A DNA stretch of 64,000 nucleotides from assembly GCF_000430665.1 (NCBI RefSeq), contig NZ_AUML01000009.1:62001-126000 (forward strand), written 5' to 3'. Position 1 is the first letter of the stretch. Each line of letters begins with the position of its first letter. Source of the DNA: Aquimarina muelleri DSM 19832. GTDB taxonomy: Bacteria > Bacteroidota > Bacteroidia > Flavobacteriales > Flavobacteriaceae. Below the pieces are notes generated by a model. The model made no database searches and was not told where the DNA came from. It saw only the letters and a list, made by a program, of their open reading frames with translations. The position numbers and the translations under genes are program-made. Below are positions 15,280-25,650 of the stretch, piece after piece.

Positions 15280-17826
15280 TTAGAAGTTGTAACGTAAACT
15301 TACATTCCAAGTCCGACCATAACCAAAACGACCATTGTTTGAAGTATTAACACCTTTATAATTCTCTTCGATATTTGAAGAAGCTTCTTCATTACCAAAA
15401 ACAGATTCTAAATATACTTCATCAAATACATTATTTAAATTAAAACGAAATTGTATGGAATTTTTATCTTCCTTTCCAACTAAAACTTTGTATGACAAGC
15501 CAGTGTCAACAGTGTTATATGAAGGTAATGCTAATGATTTTTTAGTTAAAGATCCTTGAGAATATAGATCATTGTACCAATTCCAATTGGCATCTATTAC
15601 AAATCTTGGGGCTATTATGTATTTTGAAGAGATTCCAGCAGTAACCTGAGCTGCTCCTCCAACTTTAAAGCCATCAATTTTAATTTCTTCTTTTTCTCCT
15701 TTTTCAGTTCCATTTCCATCAAAAGTTCTTTGACTCGCATTTCCATCATATACCCAATCTCCTATAGAAATGAATCCATTTAATCGAAGGTTTTCAAAAG
15801 GACTTGTCAGTACCTCTAATTCAACGCCTTTATGTATTTGTTTTACACCTTGAGTTTGGTAAGACTCATATTCCGTGGTTTCTTGATCTTCACCGTTGTT
15901 ATCTAATACGGTTCTGTTATCCCAGATTGTGTGATAAGCATTTAAGTTTGCAGAGATTTTTTCTCCTTTAAATTGATATCCTACCTCAAGTCCAGTAATA
16001 GTCTGGTTGTCAACAGCAGGGTTTATTAAATTTACAGATTCTCTAATATTATCAAATAAATCATCATGAAATGGTTGACGAGAATAATATCCTGCATTAG
16101 CAAATACTTTATGGGCATCAGATATTATATAGGCCGCACCTCCTTTTATATTATACCCTATATTAGATACTTTATCGGATTTTGTTTCTTTTTCATAGTT
16201 AAAAGAGTCTGTTACTTGATGATCCTGATTAGATATAGATCCTTGAAAAAAAGCAGAGAATGAATCTTTCGAATATTCTAATTGCCCAAATGTACCATAA
16301 TAGGTTATTATCTCTTCATAGTTATATCCAAAACGTTGGTTATTATCTTTATTTGGGTTAAATACCATATTCCAAGGGTTAATACCTCCATAAGAATTTG
16401 TTAGAGAATACTCACCTAAGAGTTCGCTGTTTGCATCGACAGATTGAACCCCGATGAATTCAGTTACCCCTCTAAAGTGGATACCATTATAAGTTCTTAC
16501 ATCTGCACCAAAATTAAATTCAAGATTATCACTTAATTGTCTATTATAATTAGATATAACACCATACCAGTTGTGATTGTTATAAGAACCTCTAGCATAT
16601 TGAAGTTCCCCTGTATCACGATCTGTTATAGCAGAAGCAAATGCTCCTCTCCCTAATGAACCATATAGTACTGTAGATAAAGAAGATTGTTCATCTATAG
16701 TCCAATCCCAAGCTAAGTTTGAAACAGGTTTGTGATATATATTTCTACCACCTGGATATAGTCCTCCTTCAATTTTATTTGGACTTCCAGCAGCATTGAA
16801 ATTCCATGAATTATATTTTCTGCCATTTTCTAAAAATTCAGCTATGCTGCCTCTACCAGCTGAAGCATGCCATTGAGGAGCTCCAGTAAGAAGAAAGTTA
16901 ATAGAATGATTTTCATTTGGTTGATATCCTACCGAAAAAAAGTAAGTTTGCCCTTGTCCCGAAGTAAAGTCAACATAACCATCTCCTTGCCAGTGACCAA
17001 ATAAAGCAGAAAAAGACCATCCTTTTTCATTAACTCCAGTTGAGTAATATGCTGTAGATTTAGTATAGTTATCATTACCTACCATTTGCTGTATAAATCC
17101 TCCTTCTTTATTATCAATAGTCTTAGTAACAATGTTCACAGTACCTCCTACTGATGAAATAGCTAATTTAGAAGATCCTAATCCACGCTGAACCTGTACA
17201 GCATTTGCTACATCTAGAACTCCAGACCAGTTAGACCAATACATTTTACCATCTTCCATTCCATTTATAGGTTGACCGTTCAATAAGAAAGCAGTATTTG
17301 TTTGATCAAAACCTCTTAAAAACATACTTCCGTCACCAAATCCTCCTCCTTTTATGTTTTGAACAGATGGTGTAGATTTTAGAATTTCAGGAAGATCAAA
17401 ATTCCCGGTTTTTTCTTGAATTTCAGAAGCTTTGATGGTAGAAACTGCAATTGGTGTTTTTCTGTCTTCTGCTAAATCAACTATGCCAGATCCTACAATC
17501 ACAATTTCTTCTAAAGAATTGTCAAGGTCTAAACTAATAGTTCCAAGATCCTGATTTCCGTTAGTTACATCAAAAGTGATGTTTTTAGACTTAAACCCTA
17601 CATAAGAAATATTAATTGTTCCTGTTGGATTGTTTACTTTAATAGAAAATTTTCCATCAAAGTCTGCTGTAGTTCCATTAGAAGTTCTTGCTTCTAAAAT
17701 ATTTGCTCCTGGTAGTGGAGCATTTGATTCGGCGTCAAATACCGTTCCTGTTACTACCCCCTGTGCAAACGTCTCCCCAACGATTGCCATAAGGATTACA
17801 ACTAATAAAAATGTAATCTTTTTCAT
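15280..17826 (-). CDS. TonB-dependent receptor with carboxypeptidase-like regulatory domain
   Basis: The 848-residue outer-membrane protein has a Sec signal peptide (MKKITFLLVVILMAIVGETFAQ). A CarboxypepD_reg-like beta-sandwich follows at about 22-105 (GTVFDAESNAPLPGANI), then the plug domain at about 125-235 (FLLNGQPINGMEDGKMYWSN; SSVGGTVNIVTKT) and a 22-strand barrel ending in the aromatic LRYNF. It imports a large ligand such as a siderophore, cobalamin or oligosaccharide with energy from TonB. No SusD partner is nearby, so iron-complex or metabolite uptake is more likely than polysaccharide use, but the ligand is unknown. It is transcribed alone. Confidence 0.95.
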   Translation of the reverse strand: MKKITFLLVVILMAIVGETFAQGVVTGTVFDAESNAPLPGANILEARTSNGTTADFDGKFSIKVNNPTGTINISYVGFKSKNITFDVTNGNQDLGTISLDLDNSLEEIVIVGSGIVDLAEDRKTPIAVSTIKASEIQEKTGNFDLPEILKSTPSVQNIKGGGFGDGSMFLRGFDQTNTAFLLNGQPINGMEDGKMYWSNWSGVLDVANAVQVQRGLGSSKLAISSVGGTVNIVTKTIDNKEGGFIQQMVGNDNYTKSTAYYSTGVNEKGWSFSALFGHWQGDGYVDFTSGQGQTYFFSVGYQPNENHSINFLLTGAPQWHASAGRGSIAEFLENGRKYNSWNFNAAGSPNKIEGGLYPGGRNIYHKPVSNLAWDWTIDEQSSLSTVLYGSLGRGAFASAITDRDTGELQYARGSYNNHNWYGVISNYNRQLSDNLEFNFGADVRTYNGIHFRGVTEFIGVQSVDANSELLGEYSLTNSYGGINPWNMVFNPNKDNNQRFGYNYEEIITYYGTFGQLEYSKDSFSAFFQGSISNQDHQVTDSFNYEKETKSDKVSNIGYNIKGGAAYIISDAHKVFANAGYYSRQPFHDDLFDNIRESVNLINPAVDNQTITGLEVGYQFKGEKISANLNAYHTIWDNRTVLDNNGEDQETTEYESYQTQGVKQIHKGVELEVLTSPFENLRLNGFISIGDWVYDGNASQRTFDGNGTEKGEKEEIKIDGFKVGGAAQVTAGISSKYIIAPRFVIDANWNWYNDLYSQGSLTKKSLALPSYNTVDTGLSYKVLVGKEDKNSIQFRFNLNNVFDEVYLESVFGNEEASSNIEENYKGVNTSNNGRFGYGRTWNVSLRYNF

Positions 17827-18290
17827 GAGTGTTGTTTAATTGTTTGTTTTTTAACTTTTAATAAAAAATAACATAATACTACGTACTTCAAAAATTGTTT
17901 AGATCGTACCCAGTTTTATGCTAATTTATAAGATGAATACTCTTTGCAAAAAAACGAATCTTTATGCGCGCATAGTTTATCTTAATGTTAAGTTTTTAAC
18001 GGATTTTTATTAAGGTTTTCGAGTTGATTTTTGCGCATATAATGTTGGCTTTTAGCAAATTAAAAGTAGTAAAAAGTTATCGTTCAAAAAAATATTAACT
18101 AATATTTGATGAATTTTTGCAACAATTATAAAAAAAGGGAGTTAGAGGGTTTTGATTAATCTTCCTTATGTGTTGTAAAGGGTATTAATGACAGCCTCCT
18201 TATATACAATATCCTTTGTTAACTATCGAGTTCTTAGATTTATTTTACTCAGTAGTATTAACTAGATATAGAAAGAGTATATCATAAAAA
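17827..18290. other. Upstream region of the TonB receptor gene
   Basis: This 464-bp AT-rich gap separates the pgi stop from the receptor start. I found no clear riboswitch, Fur-like box or terminator. A short palindrome ATGCGCGCAT lies near 17963 and a related GCGCATAT near 18034. Regulation of the receptor probably resides here but is not readable by eye. Confidence 0.4.
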
Positions 18291-19940
18291 TTATCTATTA
18301 CTTTTTTTCATATATCTTTCTAAAAGTGCATTGGTCGAAGAGTCGTGACTTCCAATTTTTTTACTGCTGATTTCAGATAATATAGAAGTAGCTAATTGCT
18401 TACCTAGTTCTACTCCCCATTGATCATAGCTAAAGATGTTCCATACTATTCCTTGTACAAAAATACGCTGTTCATACATCGATATTAATGCTCCTAGATT
18501 TTTAGGAGTAAGGGTGTCGATTAAAATGGTAGTAGTGGGTTTGTTGCCTGTAAAAACTTTAAATGGGATTAATTGTTTTAATTTTTCTGGAGATAAGTTT
18601 TTGGATACTAAATCGCCTACGACTTCTTTTTCTGTTTTACCATACATCAAGGCTTCTGTTTGTGCAAAAAAATTAGCCATTAACTTATCTTGATGTTCTT
18701 GATCTTCAAATAAAGAGTTTTTAAAACCTATAAATTCTGAAGGAATTAGTTTAGTGCCTTGGTGAATTAATTGAAAAAAAGCATGTTGTGCATTTGTTCC
18801 GGGTTCTCCCCAGATAATAGTTCCTGTTTGATAAGAGATAGGTTTTCCATTACGATCTACGCTCTTTCCGTTACTTTCCATAATACCTTGTTGTAGATAT
18901 GCTGGTAGCCTATGTAAGTATTGGGAGTACGGTATTATAGCTTCACTTTCTATATTAAAAAAGTTGTTATACCATATACTTAACATCGCTAGTAATACAG
19001 GAATGTTTTCTTCAAAAGGAGTGTTCTTAAAATGTTCATCCATTTCATAAGCTCCTTGTAATAGGGATTCAAAATTTTCAAAACCTACCGATAGACTTAT
19101 GGATAATCCAACCGCACTCCATAAAGAAAAGCGACCGCCTACCCAATCCCATAGAGGAAAGATATTTTCTTGAGTTATTCCAAAGTTGGTGACATTAGGG
19201 ATGTTGCTCGATACGGCTACAAAGTGTTTGCTGACAGCATCTTTTGGAGCATTTTTGGTAAACCAGTTTCTTGCTGTAGTAGCATTAGATAAAGTTTCTT
19301 GTGTAGAAAAAGTTTTGGATACTACTACAAATAAAGTGGTTTCTGGGTTTAGTTTTTTTAGATTTTGATGTACATGATCCCCATCTACATTAGAGATAAA
19401 ATGTATGTTAAGATGGTTTTTGTAAAAAGCTAAGGACTCGGTGATCATTGCAGGACCAAGATCGGAGCCTCCAATACCGATATTTACAATATCGGTAAAA
19501 GGTTTATTGGTATATCCTTTGCGATCCCCCAAAATGATTTGATTGCTAAAGGTTTTTATTTTTTCTTTTACTTCAGTGATTTCTGGAACTACATTTTTAC
19601 CATCAATTTTTATAGAATTGGTAGAAGGGGCTCTAAGTGCGGTATGCATAACCGCCCGGCCTTCGGTTTCATTAACAATACTTCCATTAAAATAAAGCTG
19701 TATGGCTTCATCAAGTTTTACTTCTTTGGCAAGATCTACTAGTAGCTTTTTGGTAGTAGAGTCTATTCTGTTTTTGGAATAATCTACATAAAAATCTTTC
19801 CATATAATCGAAAAATCTTGCGCGCGACTAGGGTCTTGTTTAAAAAAATCTTTGAGATGGGTGTTTTTTATTTTTTGATAATGTGTTTTTAGTGCTTCCC
19901 AAGATTTTGTGGTGGTAGGGTTAATAGTTGGTAAAGTCAT
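18291..19940 (-). CDS. pgi: Glucose-6-phosphate isomerase
   Basis: Pgi interconverts glucose 6-phosphate and fructose 6-phosphate in glycolysis and gluconeogenesis. The 549-residue protein carries both family signatures, [17 protein letters not shown] and [16 protein letters not shown]. It also has [12 protein letters not shown] in the phosphate-binding region and the catalytic Glu within [11 protein letters not shown]. The length matches E. coli Pgi. It begins six bases after the stop of the M23 peptidase gene, so it is the last gene of the DUF3108-tryptophan dioxygenase-M23-pgi operon. Confidence 0.98.
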   Translation of the reverse strand: MTLPTINPTTTKSWEALKTHYQKIKNTHLKDFFKQDPSRAQDFSIIWKDFYVDYSKNRIDSTTKKLLVDLAKEVKLDEAIQLYFNGSIVNETEGRAVMHTALRAPSTNSIKIDGKNVVPEITEVKEKIKTFSNQIILGDRKGYTNKPFTDIVNIGIGGSDLGPAMITESLAFYKNHLNIHFISNVDGDHVHQNLKKLNPETTLFVVVSKTFSTQETLSNATTARNWFTKNAPKDAVSKHFVAVSSNIPNVTNFGITQENIFPLWDWVGGRFSLWSAVGLSISLSVGFENFESLLQGAYEMDEHFKNTPFEENIPVLLAMLSIWYNNFFNIESEAIIPYSQYLHRLPAYLQQGIMESNGKSVDRNGKPISYQTGTIIWGEPGTNAQHAFFQLIHQGTKLIPSEFIGFKNSLFEDQEHQDKLMANFFAQTEALMYGKTEKEVVGDLVSKNLSPEKLKQLIPFKVFTGNKPTTTILIDTLTPKNLGALISMYEQRIFVQGIVWNIFSYDQWGVELGKQLATSILSEISSKKIGSHDSSTNALLERYMKKSNR

Positions 19941-19946
19941 AATGGA

Positions 19947-21200
19947 TTATAAAATTTCTTTTGGTTTAAAAATAATGTTGTCTAACTCTACTTTTAAAGG
20001 TTCAATATGTTTGTAAAATGCTGGTCTAAGACTATCGGCTAATGGTTTTGACGCAGGAAGATCTTCTCTAAATGGGTCTACTTCTTTACCATTTTTCCAG
20101 AATCTATAACAGACATGAGGGCCTCCAGTATTACCGGTCATACCTATGTATCCTATAACATCTCCTTGTTTAACAAATTGACCTACTTTTACTGCTTGTC
20201 TGCTCATATGCAGGTATTGTGTGTCATAGGTAGCATTATGTCTTATTTTTACATATTTACCATTACCACCTTTGCGTTCGGATTTGGTTACAATTCCATC
20301 TGAAGTTGCTAATATAGGGGTGCCAATAGGAGCGGCAAAATCGGTTCCTCTATGCGGTCTTACTTTATTGCCATAATATTTTATTCTACGTTTAAGGTTA
20401 TAGCGAGAAGAAATTCTACTAAATTTTACTGGAGCAGTAAGGAATGCTCTCCGTAAATTATTTGCCTGGTCATCAAAATAATCGAATACTTTATGAATCG
20501 AATCATTCATAAATCTAAAGGCATAAATTGGTTTACCTCTATGTTCAAAATAGGATGCTTTGATTTTATCAACTCCAGCAGGAATGGTATCGTCAATAAA
20601 TTTTTCGGTATATACTACTTTAAATCTATCTCCCGCCTGTAATCTTGTAAAATCTATAGTCCAAGCATAAATATCTGCCATATTATAGGCAACCAAAAAA
20701 TTAAGATCCATATCGTCAAATGTTTGCATCAAACTACTATTTATAGTTCCAGAGGCAGTTTTTTCTACGAGTTTTATAGGTTTTTTTCTTTTTTTGGCAA
20801 TAATACTATCTCTAAAATCAATTACGGTATATTCTATTTTATTATTTTGATATACAAACACTTGGGCTTTTTGTGTAGTGTCTTTGGTTTTAAGAAGCAT
20901 ATAGGGTTTTCCTGCTTGGATTCTGGCGACGTTAAATGTATCTTTAATGGCATTAGTAATTTGAAAAACTTTTGCTCTGCTTATCCCATGAGTATCTAGG
21001 ATTTCACCAAAGCTATCCCCTGGTTCTATGGTGTCTTTTACAACATTGAAATCATCTAGGATATAACCAAATTCTTTTATTACAGGAGGTTTTTTTTTTG
21101 CCTTAGTAATTTCGGGAACTATAGTTTTTTTTTCTTTTTTTTCTGTATTACATGAAAATAATACTACCATTATAAGTAGTAGGTGACCAAATTGCTTCAA
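19947..21200 (-). CDS. M23-family peptidoglycan metallopeptidase, lipoprotein
   Basis: The protein has a lipoprotein signal peptide (LLLIMVVLFSC, Cys17), a middle region resembling the LysM/OapA-like domains found before M23, and a C-terminal LytM barrel from about residue 285. Zinc-site motifs are PHRGTDFAAP (HxxxD) and YLHMSR. The last motif reads GPHVCYRFW, so the usual HxH is HxC, with Cys in place of the third zinc ligand. Such enzymes cut peptide cross-links in peptidoglycan; cleavage by this variant is inferred. It is 12 bp downstream of the dioxygenase gene and 6 bp upstream of pgi. Confidence 0.9.
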   Translation of the reverse strand: MKQFGHLLLIMVVLFSCNTEKKEKKTIVPEITKAKKKPPVIKEFGYILDDFNVVKDTIEPGDSFGEILDTHGISRAKVFQITNAIKDTFNVARIQAGKPYMLLKTKDTTQKAQVFVYQNNKIEYTVIDFRDSIIAKKRKKPIKLVEKTASGTINSSLMQTFDDMDLNFLVAYNMADIYAWTIDFTRLQAGDRFKVVYTEKFIDDTIPAGVDKIKASYFEHRGKPIYAFRFMNDSIHKVFDYFDDQANNLRRAFLTAPVKFSRISSRYNLKRRIKYYGNKVRPHRGTDFAAPIGTPILATSDGIVTKSERKGGNGKYVKIRHNATYDTQYLHMSRQAVKVGQFVKQGDVIGYIGMTGNTGGPHVCYRFWKNGKEVDPFREDLPASKPLADSLRPAFYKHIEPLKVELDNIIFKPKEIL

Positions 21201-21212
21201 CTGACGACTGTT

Positions 21213-22178
21213 TTATTTTGTGGTATTAAATTGATGGGTAACCCATTGCTGGCCCCAGTTTTCTTTTTCTTCCACACTCCAAAGTGTAGGAAAAAATTGT
21301 ATTTTTTGAAAACTGGGAGGTAAGAATTTTTTCCAATTTGTTCCTCCTGTAGCCAAAACTTCTCCTTTCTCTTTATTGAGATACCTAAAGGCGGCACCCA
21401 TGTGCATTAATAACCAATTAATATTCACATTAGTGTCAAAAGTACGTAATGCTTCGATAAGGTGCACATTATTTTGCTCTTTTTCTGGTAGTTCAAGGTA
21501 TTTATGATAAATAGTACTACTTTTTACTTGATGAGCAATACGCATCATTCTTGGAGTGTATCGGTATTCAAACTGTTTTAGAGTGAGTGTTTTTTCTCCA
21601 GTTTCTTTATCGGTAGCGCCAGATTTCCAGTATAAATGTTCAAAGATATCTTCTAGAGACTTATTTTCTGAAAACAGTTCTCTTTCTTTAGTATTTACAA
21701 GATTAGCTAGTGGAGTAGAATAAATTTCGATTAGTCTAAATTGTACAGATTGAAAACCACTAGCAGGTAGGAGAGACATTCTGTATTTAAGAAACTGTTC
21801 TTTATCCATCCCTTTAATCATAACATCAAAAGAATTTATGAGTACTTTAAAATAGCGATTTATTCTATGGATCTTTGTAGTAAAAAATTCTGCAGTTTGT
21901 AATTTATCATCCACAATTTGTTTTAGTTCGTGGATAATTAATTTAAAATAGAGTTCTGTAATTTGATGATAGGTAATAAATATTTCTTCGTCAGGAAAAT
22001 GTGTTTTTGGTATTTGTAAACTTAACAAAGTATCTAAATGAATATAATCCCAATAGGTTAAATATCTATCATGAAGTAATCCATCTAGATATGACCCTAG
22101 ATCCTGGCCAGAATTTTGAAATTTTTTTTCTAGTTGCTTTATCTTTTCAGCAATCTCAGGTTTTATAATATCATTCAT
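21213..22178 (-). CDS. Tryptophan 2,3-dioxygenase family protein
   Basis: The haem enzyme opens the indole ring of tryptophan to N-formylkynurenine, the first kynurenine-pathway step. Key regions are FITYHQITELYFKLIIHEL (substrate and haem pocket), ASGFQSVQFRLIE, a late LLMHMGAAFRYL with the probable proximal haem histidine, and ATGGTNWKKFLPP where the classical family has TGGSSG. The 321 residues and divergent C-terminus are typical of the Bacteroidota branch. Its ATG overlaps the DUF3108 stop (TAATG). Kynureninase and kynurenine monooxygenase genes are not in the window. Confidence 0.9.
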   Translation of the reverse strand: MNDIIKPEIAEKIKQLEKKFQNSGQDLGSYLDGLLHDRYLTYWDYIHLDTLLSLQIPKTHFPDEEIFITYHQITELYFKLIIHELKQIVDDKLQTAEFFTTKIHRINRYFKVLINSFDVMIKGMDKEQFLKYRMSLLPASGFQSVQFRLIEIYSTPLANLVNTKERELFSENKSLEDIFEHLYWKSGATDKETGEKTLTLKQFEYRYTPRMMRIAHQVKSSTIYHKYLELPEKEQNNVHLIEALRTFDTNVNINWLLMHMGAAFRYLNKEKGEVLATGGTNWKKFLPPSFQKIQFFPTLWSVEEKENWGQQWVTHQFNTTK

Positions 22179-22957
22179 TAATCTACTACAATTTTAAATG
22201 GATGCTTAAGCCCTTTAAAGGCGTCTAAATCTGCTTTTATAGAACCTACTAATATATCTGCTTTTATTCTTACTGGCATACGATTATCATCATCACTTAT
22301 CCATACGGTCATACTTTCTTCTTCTTTAAAAACCCTATCTGCCTGAACGTATGGTCTAAATTTTAAACAAGCAATTTTACCCATTTTTGTTTTAATAATT
22401 TCTCTACCCAAGAATTTTAACTTAAAAGGATAATTTTCGTTATCAAAAAACATATTTACATATTGTTCATCTCCTTTTTTTAAGGAGGATGTATTGATCT
22501 TATTTCTCAAGTAATAAAATGAGGACATCATGTCTTGCACACCTGGTTTTATAGAGAAATATTTTTTGGTATTATGTTTTTTGTTAAATACTAAAGCTTC
22601 ATTTTTTTGATGATTAAAGTTGATTTCTATGTCTTTAGTATGTCCTCCTTCATTTATTTTTCGAATAAATCGGTATGGTTTGACCAGGTTTTTATCGATA
22701 TAAGTTTCGTAATAATCTTCTACTTTAAAAAAGACACTTAAAAAGCCAGAGGACTTACCTATACCAACTATATGATGTACAGGAACTCCATTAAGTTTTT
22801 CATCTTTAATTTCAAGTGTAGCATAACTTGCGGTAAATAATCCGTAGTGAATCCTGAATCTAAACCATTCGCCAGAATCAAATGCTTTATGGTTTTCTTG
22901 TGCTATAGCAGAAATTGAACTTATTACTAAAAGTAATATTAGGATATACTTTTTCAT
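22178..22957 (-). CDS. DUF3108 domain-containing exported protein
   Basis: The 259-residue protein has a signal peptide (MKKYILILLLVISSISAIAQ) and a beta-rich DUF3108 fold covering most of the rest, with FRIHYGLFTASYATLEI near the start and MTVWISDDDNRMPVRI near the end. These proteins resemble LolA/OmpA-assembly-like beta barrels in the periplasm, but their function is unknown. It is translationally coupled (1-bp overlap) to tryptophan dioxygenase and heads the operon that continues to M23 and pgi. This order is one I recall as frequent in flavobacteria. Confidence 0.85.
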   Translation of the reverse strand: MKKYILILLLVISSISAIAQENHKAFDSGEWFRFRIHYGLFTASYATLEIKDEKLNGVPVHHIVGIGKSSGFLSVFFKVEDYYETYIDKNLVKPYRFIRKINEGGHTKDIEINFNHQKNEALVFNKKHNTKKYFSIKPGVQDMMSSFYYLRNKINTSSLKKGDEQYVNMFFDNENYPFKLKFLGREIIKTKMGKIACLKFRPYVQADRVFKEEESMTVWISDDDNRMPVRIKADILVGSIKADLDAFKGLKHPFKIVVD

Positions 22958-23085
22958 AGTTTAGGGCATTATTATAATTTAACATACATATAATTAATTA
23001 TGTAATTACAATATCCATTCCAAAAGTACTATTTAATGTGAAGAGATAAAAATGAATATTGTTATCAAATCTAAAAATATAAACA

Positions 23086-23114
23086 AAAAGAGAGCCACCA
23101 CAGCTCTCTTTTTT
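23086..23114. terminator. Terminator between fahA and DUF3108 genes
   Basis: An 11-bp stem (AAAAAGAGAGC / GCTCTCTTTTT) with a 7-nt loop has T-runs on both strands. It lies 232 bp beyond the fahA stop on the minus strand and separates fahA transcription from the DUF3108 operon. Confidence 0.75.
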
Positions 23115-23283
23115 ACTTTTATTAACCAACTAAAAACTTAAATTATGAGAATAATTATTGTTTTAGATATAGGTAGTAACCACTCCACCTACATTTGCAA
23201 ATGTGAACTTTTTTTGCATAATTATCAAACGAAAACGTTTTTTTATTATTGATTTTAACAAAAAATTATATTGATTGCTTTAA

Positions 23284-23322
23284 AAATTACATTTTTCTCA
23301 AATTTTGAGAAAAATGTAATTT
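23284..23322. repeat. 39-bp inverted repeat downstream of fahA
   Basis: Two 19-nt arms (AAATTACATTTTTCTCAAA and its exact complement) flank a single base. The hairpin lies 24 bp past the fahA stop and ends in TTTT on the minus strand, so it may protect or end the fahA message. Confidence 0.75.
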
Positions 23323-23345
23323 AAGTAAAGAGAGATTTTTGTTAT

Positions 23346-24338
23346 TTAGGACATAGGTTTGTATGATTTTACTGTTTGATCTATTTTTCCAAAAATAGAA
23401 TTACCTGTTTCATTTTTCATTTCGATTTCGATACGATCTCCAAAACTCATAAAAGGAGTAGAGGCTTTACCATTTTTTATGATTTCTAAACAACGAACTT
23501 CTGCTAAGCAACTAGACCCATTAGGGCTACCTTGGTTTGCTACGGTGCCAGATCCTATTATGGATCCCGCCATTAGGGATCTTGTTTTGGCTGCATGAGC
23601 AATTAATTGTGCGAAATTAAATGTCATATCAATTCCAGCATTAGGAGAGCCTATGATTTTAGAATTTAATGTAGATATTAATGGTAAATGTACTTTGGTA
23701 TCACTCCAGGAGTTACCAAGTTCGTCTGGGGTAACTACTACAGGTGCAAATGAAGTCCAAGGTTTTGATTGATAAAACCCAAATTGTTTAGATAGCTCGT
23801 TAGGGATTAGATTTCTTAAAGAAACATCATTAATAATTGCTATAAGTTTGATGTGTTTTTGGGCATTTTTTACACTTACTCCTGCGGGAACATCGTCTGT
23901 GATTACTGCTACTTCAGACTCAAAATCTATTCCCCAATCTTCATTTTCGATTTTAATGTCATCATTTGCACCAATAAATGCATCTGAAGCTCCCATATAT
24001 ATTAATGGATCTGTCCAAAACGTCTCTGGTAATTCTGCATTTCTGGCTTTTCTTACTAACTCAACATGAGTTACATAAGCACTACCATCTGCCCAATGAT
24101 ATGCTCTTGGAATTGCAGCCATTGCCTGTGTAGGATCAAAATCAAAAGTGTTGGATGCTGTTCCGTTTTGTAATTGTTGATAGATTTTTTCTAGCTTAGG
24201 AGCGATAGTATCCCAATTATCTATTGCTTCTTGTAATGTTTTAGAAACCTCAGAAACTCTTATAGCTTTGGTTAAATCTCTATTTACTACTACTAATTGT
24301 CCGTCTCGGGTGTCGTTTTTTATTGTTGCTAATTTCAT
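23346..24338 (-). CDS. fahA: Fumarylacetoacetate hydrolase family protein (fumarylacetoacetase)
   Basis: The enzyme cleaves fumarylacetoacetate to fumarate and acetoacetate, the last step of tyrosine breakdown. The 330-residue protein is the compact FAH type. An N-terminal part with YHWADGSAYVTHVELVRKAR precedes the FAH catalytic domain, which has WGIDFESEVAVITDD (acidic metal ligands), IAIINDVSLRNLIP and GSIIGSGTVANQGS. It follows hppD and hmgA on the same strand, which fixes the pathway. The 152-bp gap to hppD contains a palindrome, so it may be transcribed both with hppD and separately. Confidence 0.9.
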   Translation of the reverse strand: MKLATIKNDTRDGQLVVVNRDLTKAIRVSEVSKTLQEAIDNWDTIAPKLEKIYQQLQNGTASNTFDFDPTQAMAAIPRAYHWADGSAYVTHVELVRKARNAELPETFWTDPLIYMGASDAFIGANDDIKIENEDWGIDFESEVAVITDDVPAGVSVKNAQKHIKLIAIINDVSLRNLIPNELSKQFGFYQSKPWTSFAPVVVTPDELGNSWSDTKVHLPLISTLNSKIIGSPNAGIDMTFNFAQLIAHAAKTRSLMAGSIIGSGTVANQGSPNGSSCLAEVRCLEIIKNGKASTPFMSFGDRIEIEMKNETGNSIFGKIDQTVKSYKPMS

Positions 24339-24433
24339 TTTAATATTTTTTTTGGAAAGAGATTACCTGTTGTATACCGTTATTAAGTAATTTATTTTAC
24401 AGAAAATCTTATGTTTTTTTAAATAAATACAGA

Positions 24434-24472
24434 TTTCTTGTTTGTCAATTATTATAATTGACAAACAAGAAA
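24434..24472. repeat. 39-bp inverted repeat downstream of hppD
   Basis: Two 18-nt perfect arms starting TTTCTTGTTTGTC surround TTA. The hairpin begins 18 bp past the hppD stop. It lacks a long T-run on the minus strand, so it may stabilise the hppD 3' end rather than act as a strong terminator. Confidence 0.7.
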
Positions 24473-24490
24473 GAGTAAAAAATAAGGTAT

Positions 24491-25630
24491 TTATAGAGTG
24501 CCTCTTTGTTGCTGTTCTCTTTCGATAGCTTCAAACAAGGCTTTAAAATTACCTTTTCCAAAGGATTGCGCTCCTTTGCGTTGTATGATTTCGAAAAACA
24601 TGGTTGGCCTGTCTAGAATAGGCTTTGTAAAAATCTGAAGTAAATAGCCTTCGTCATCACGATCAATTAGAATACCTAATTCTTTAAGGGGAGCAAGGTC
24701 TTCATCTATTTCACCTACTCGATCCAAAACAGTTTCATAATAACTGGCAGGTACGGTAAGAAATTCTATTCCTCGATTTTGAAGTATTGAAACAGTTTCT
24801 ATAATATTATCTGTAGCCAAAGCCATATGTTGTACTCCTGCTCCGTTATAGAAATCTATATATTCTTCGATTTGAGATTTTTTTCGTCCTTCTGCGGGTT
24901 CATTGATGGGGAATTTGATTCGCCCGTTGCCATTACTCATCACCTTACTCATTAAGGCAGTATATTCTGTAGAGATATCTTTATCATCAAAAGATACTAA
25001 TTGGGCAAATCCCATTACTTTGGCATAGAACTCACACCATTTGTTCATTTCGTTCCAACCGACATTACCGACCATATGATCTATAAATTTTAAACCAGTA
25101 GGCTCTGTTTTGTATGGTTTGTTTACTGGCATATATCCAGGTAAAAAAGAACCGTTATAATTTTTTCTTTCTACAAATATGTGAACAGTTTCTCCATAAG
25201 TGTGAATTCCTGAAAAAATAACGCTACCATTTTTGTCTTTTTCAACCTTAGGTTCTAAATAAGATTTAGCACCTCGTTTAATAGTTTCTTCATAGCTTTT
25301 AGTAGCATCATCTACCCAAAGGGCTATTACTTTTACACCATCTCCATGGGCATTTATATGATCATTAATATCCCCATCGGGTTGTAAAGGAGAGGTAAGA
25401 ACCAATCGTATCTTATCTTGTTGCATTACATAAGACACACTATCCTTACGTCCTGTTTCTAGACCGGCATAAGCTACTATTTGGAAACCCCAGGCTGTTT
25501 GGTAGTAATAGGCGGCTTGTTTTGCGTTACCTACATAAAGTTCTACATAATCTGTTCCTAAAAGAGGCAAAAAATCTTCTGCTTCAGGAATGATTTTTTC
25601 TAAGTTTTGAGGTGGTATATTAGTGGACAT
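24491..25630 (-). CDS. hppD: 4-hydroxyphenylpyruvate dioxygenase
   Basis: The Fe(II) enzyme turns 4-hydroxyphenylpyruvate into homogentisate. The 379-residue protein has two vicinal-oxygen-chelate domains. The three iron ligands are visible as His in FIDHMVGNVG, His in GVQHMALATDNI and Glu in MFFEIIQRKGAQSFGKGNFKALF. The length and the C-terminal GKGNFKALFEAIE motif are normal. It lies between hmgA and fahA, consistent with one tyrosine catabolic unit. Confidence 0.97.
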   Translation of the reverse strand: MSTNIPPQNLEKIIPEAEDFLPLLGTDYVELYVGNAKQAAYYYQTAWGFQIVAYAGLETGRKDSVSYVMQQDKIRLVLTSPLQPDGDINDHINAHGDGVKVIALWVDDATKSYEETIKRGAKSYLEPKVEKDKNGSVIFSGIHTYGETVHIFVERKNYNGSFLPGYMPVNKPYKTEPTGLKFIDHMVGNVGWNEMNKWCEFYAKVMGFAQLVSFDDKDISTEYTALMSKVMSNGNGRIKFPINEPAEGRKKSQIEEYIDFYNGAGVQHMALATDNIIETVSILQNRGIEFLTVPASYYETVLDRVGEIDEDLAPLKELGILIDRDDEGYLLQIFTKPILDRPTMFFEIIQRKGAQSFGKGNFKALFEAIEREQQQRGTL

Positions 25631-25650
25631 ATTATTTTGTTTTTAATGGT

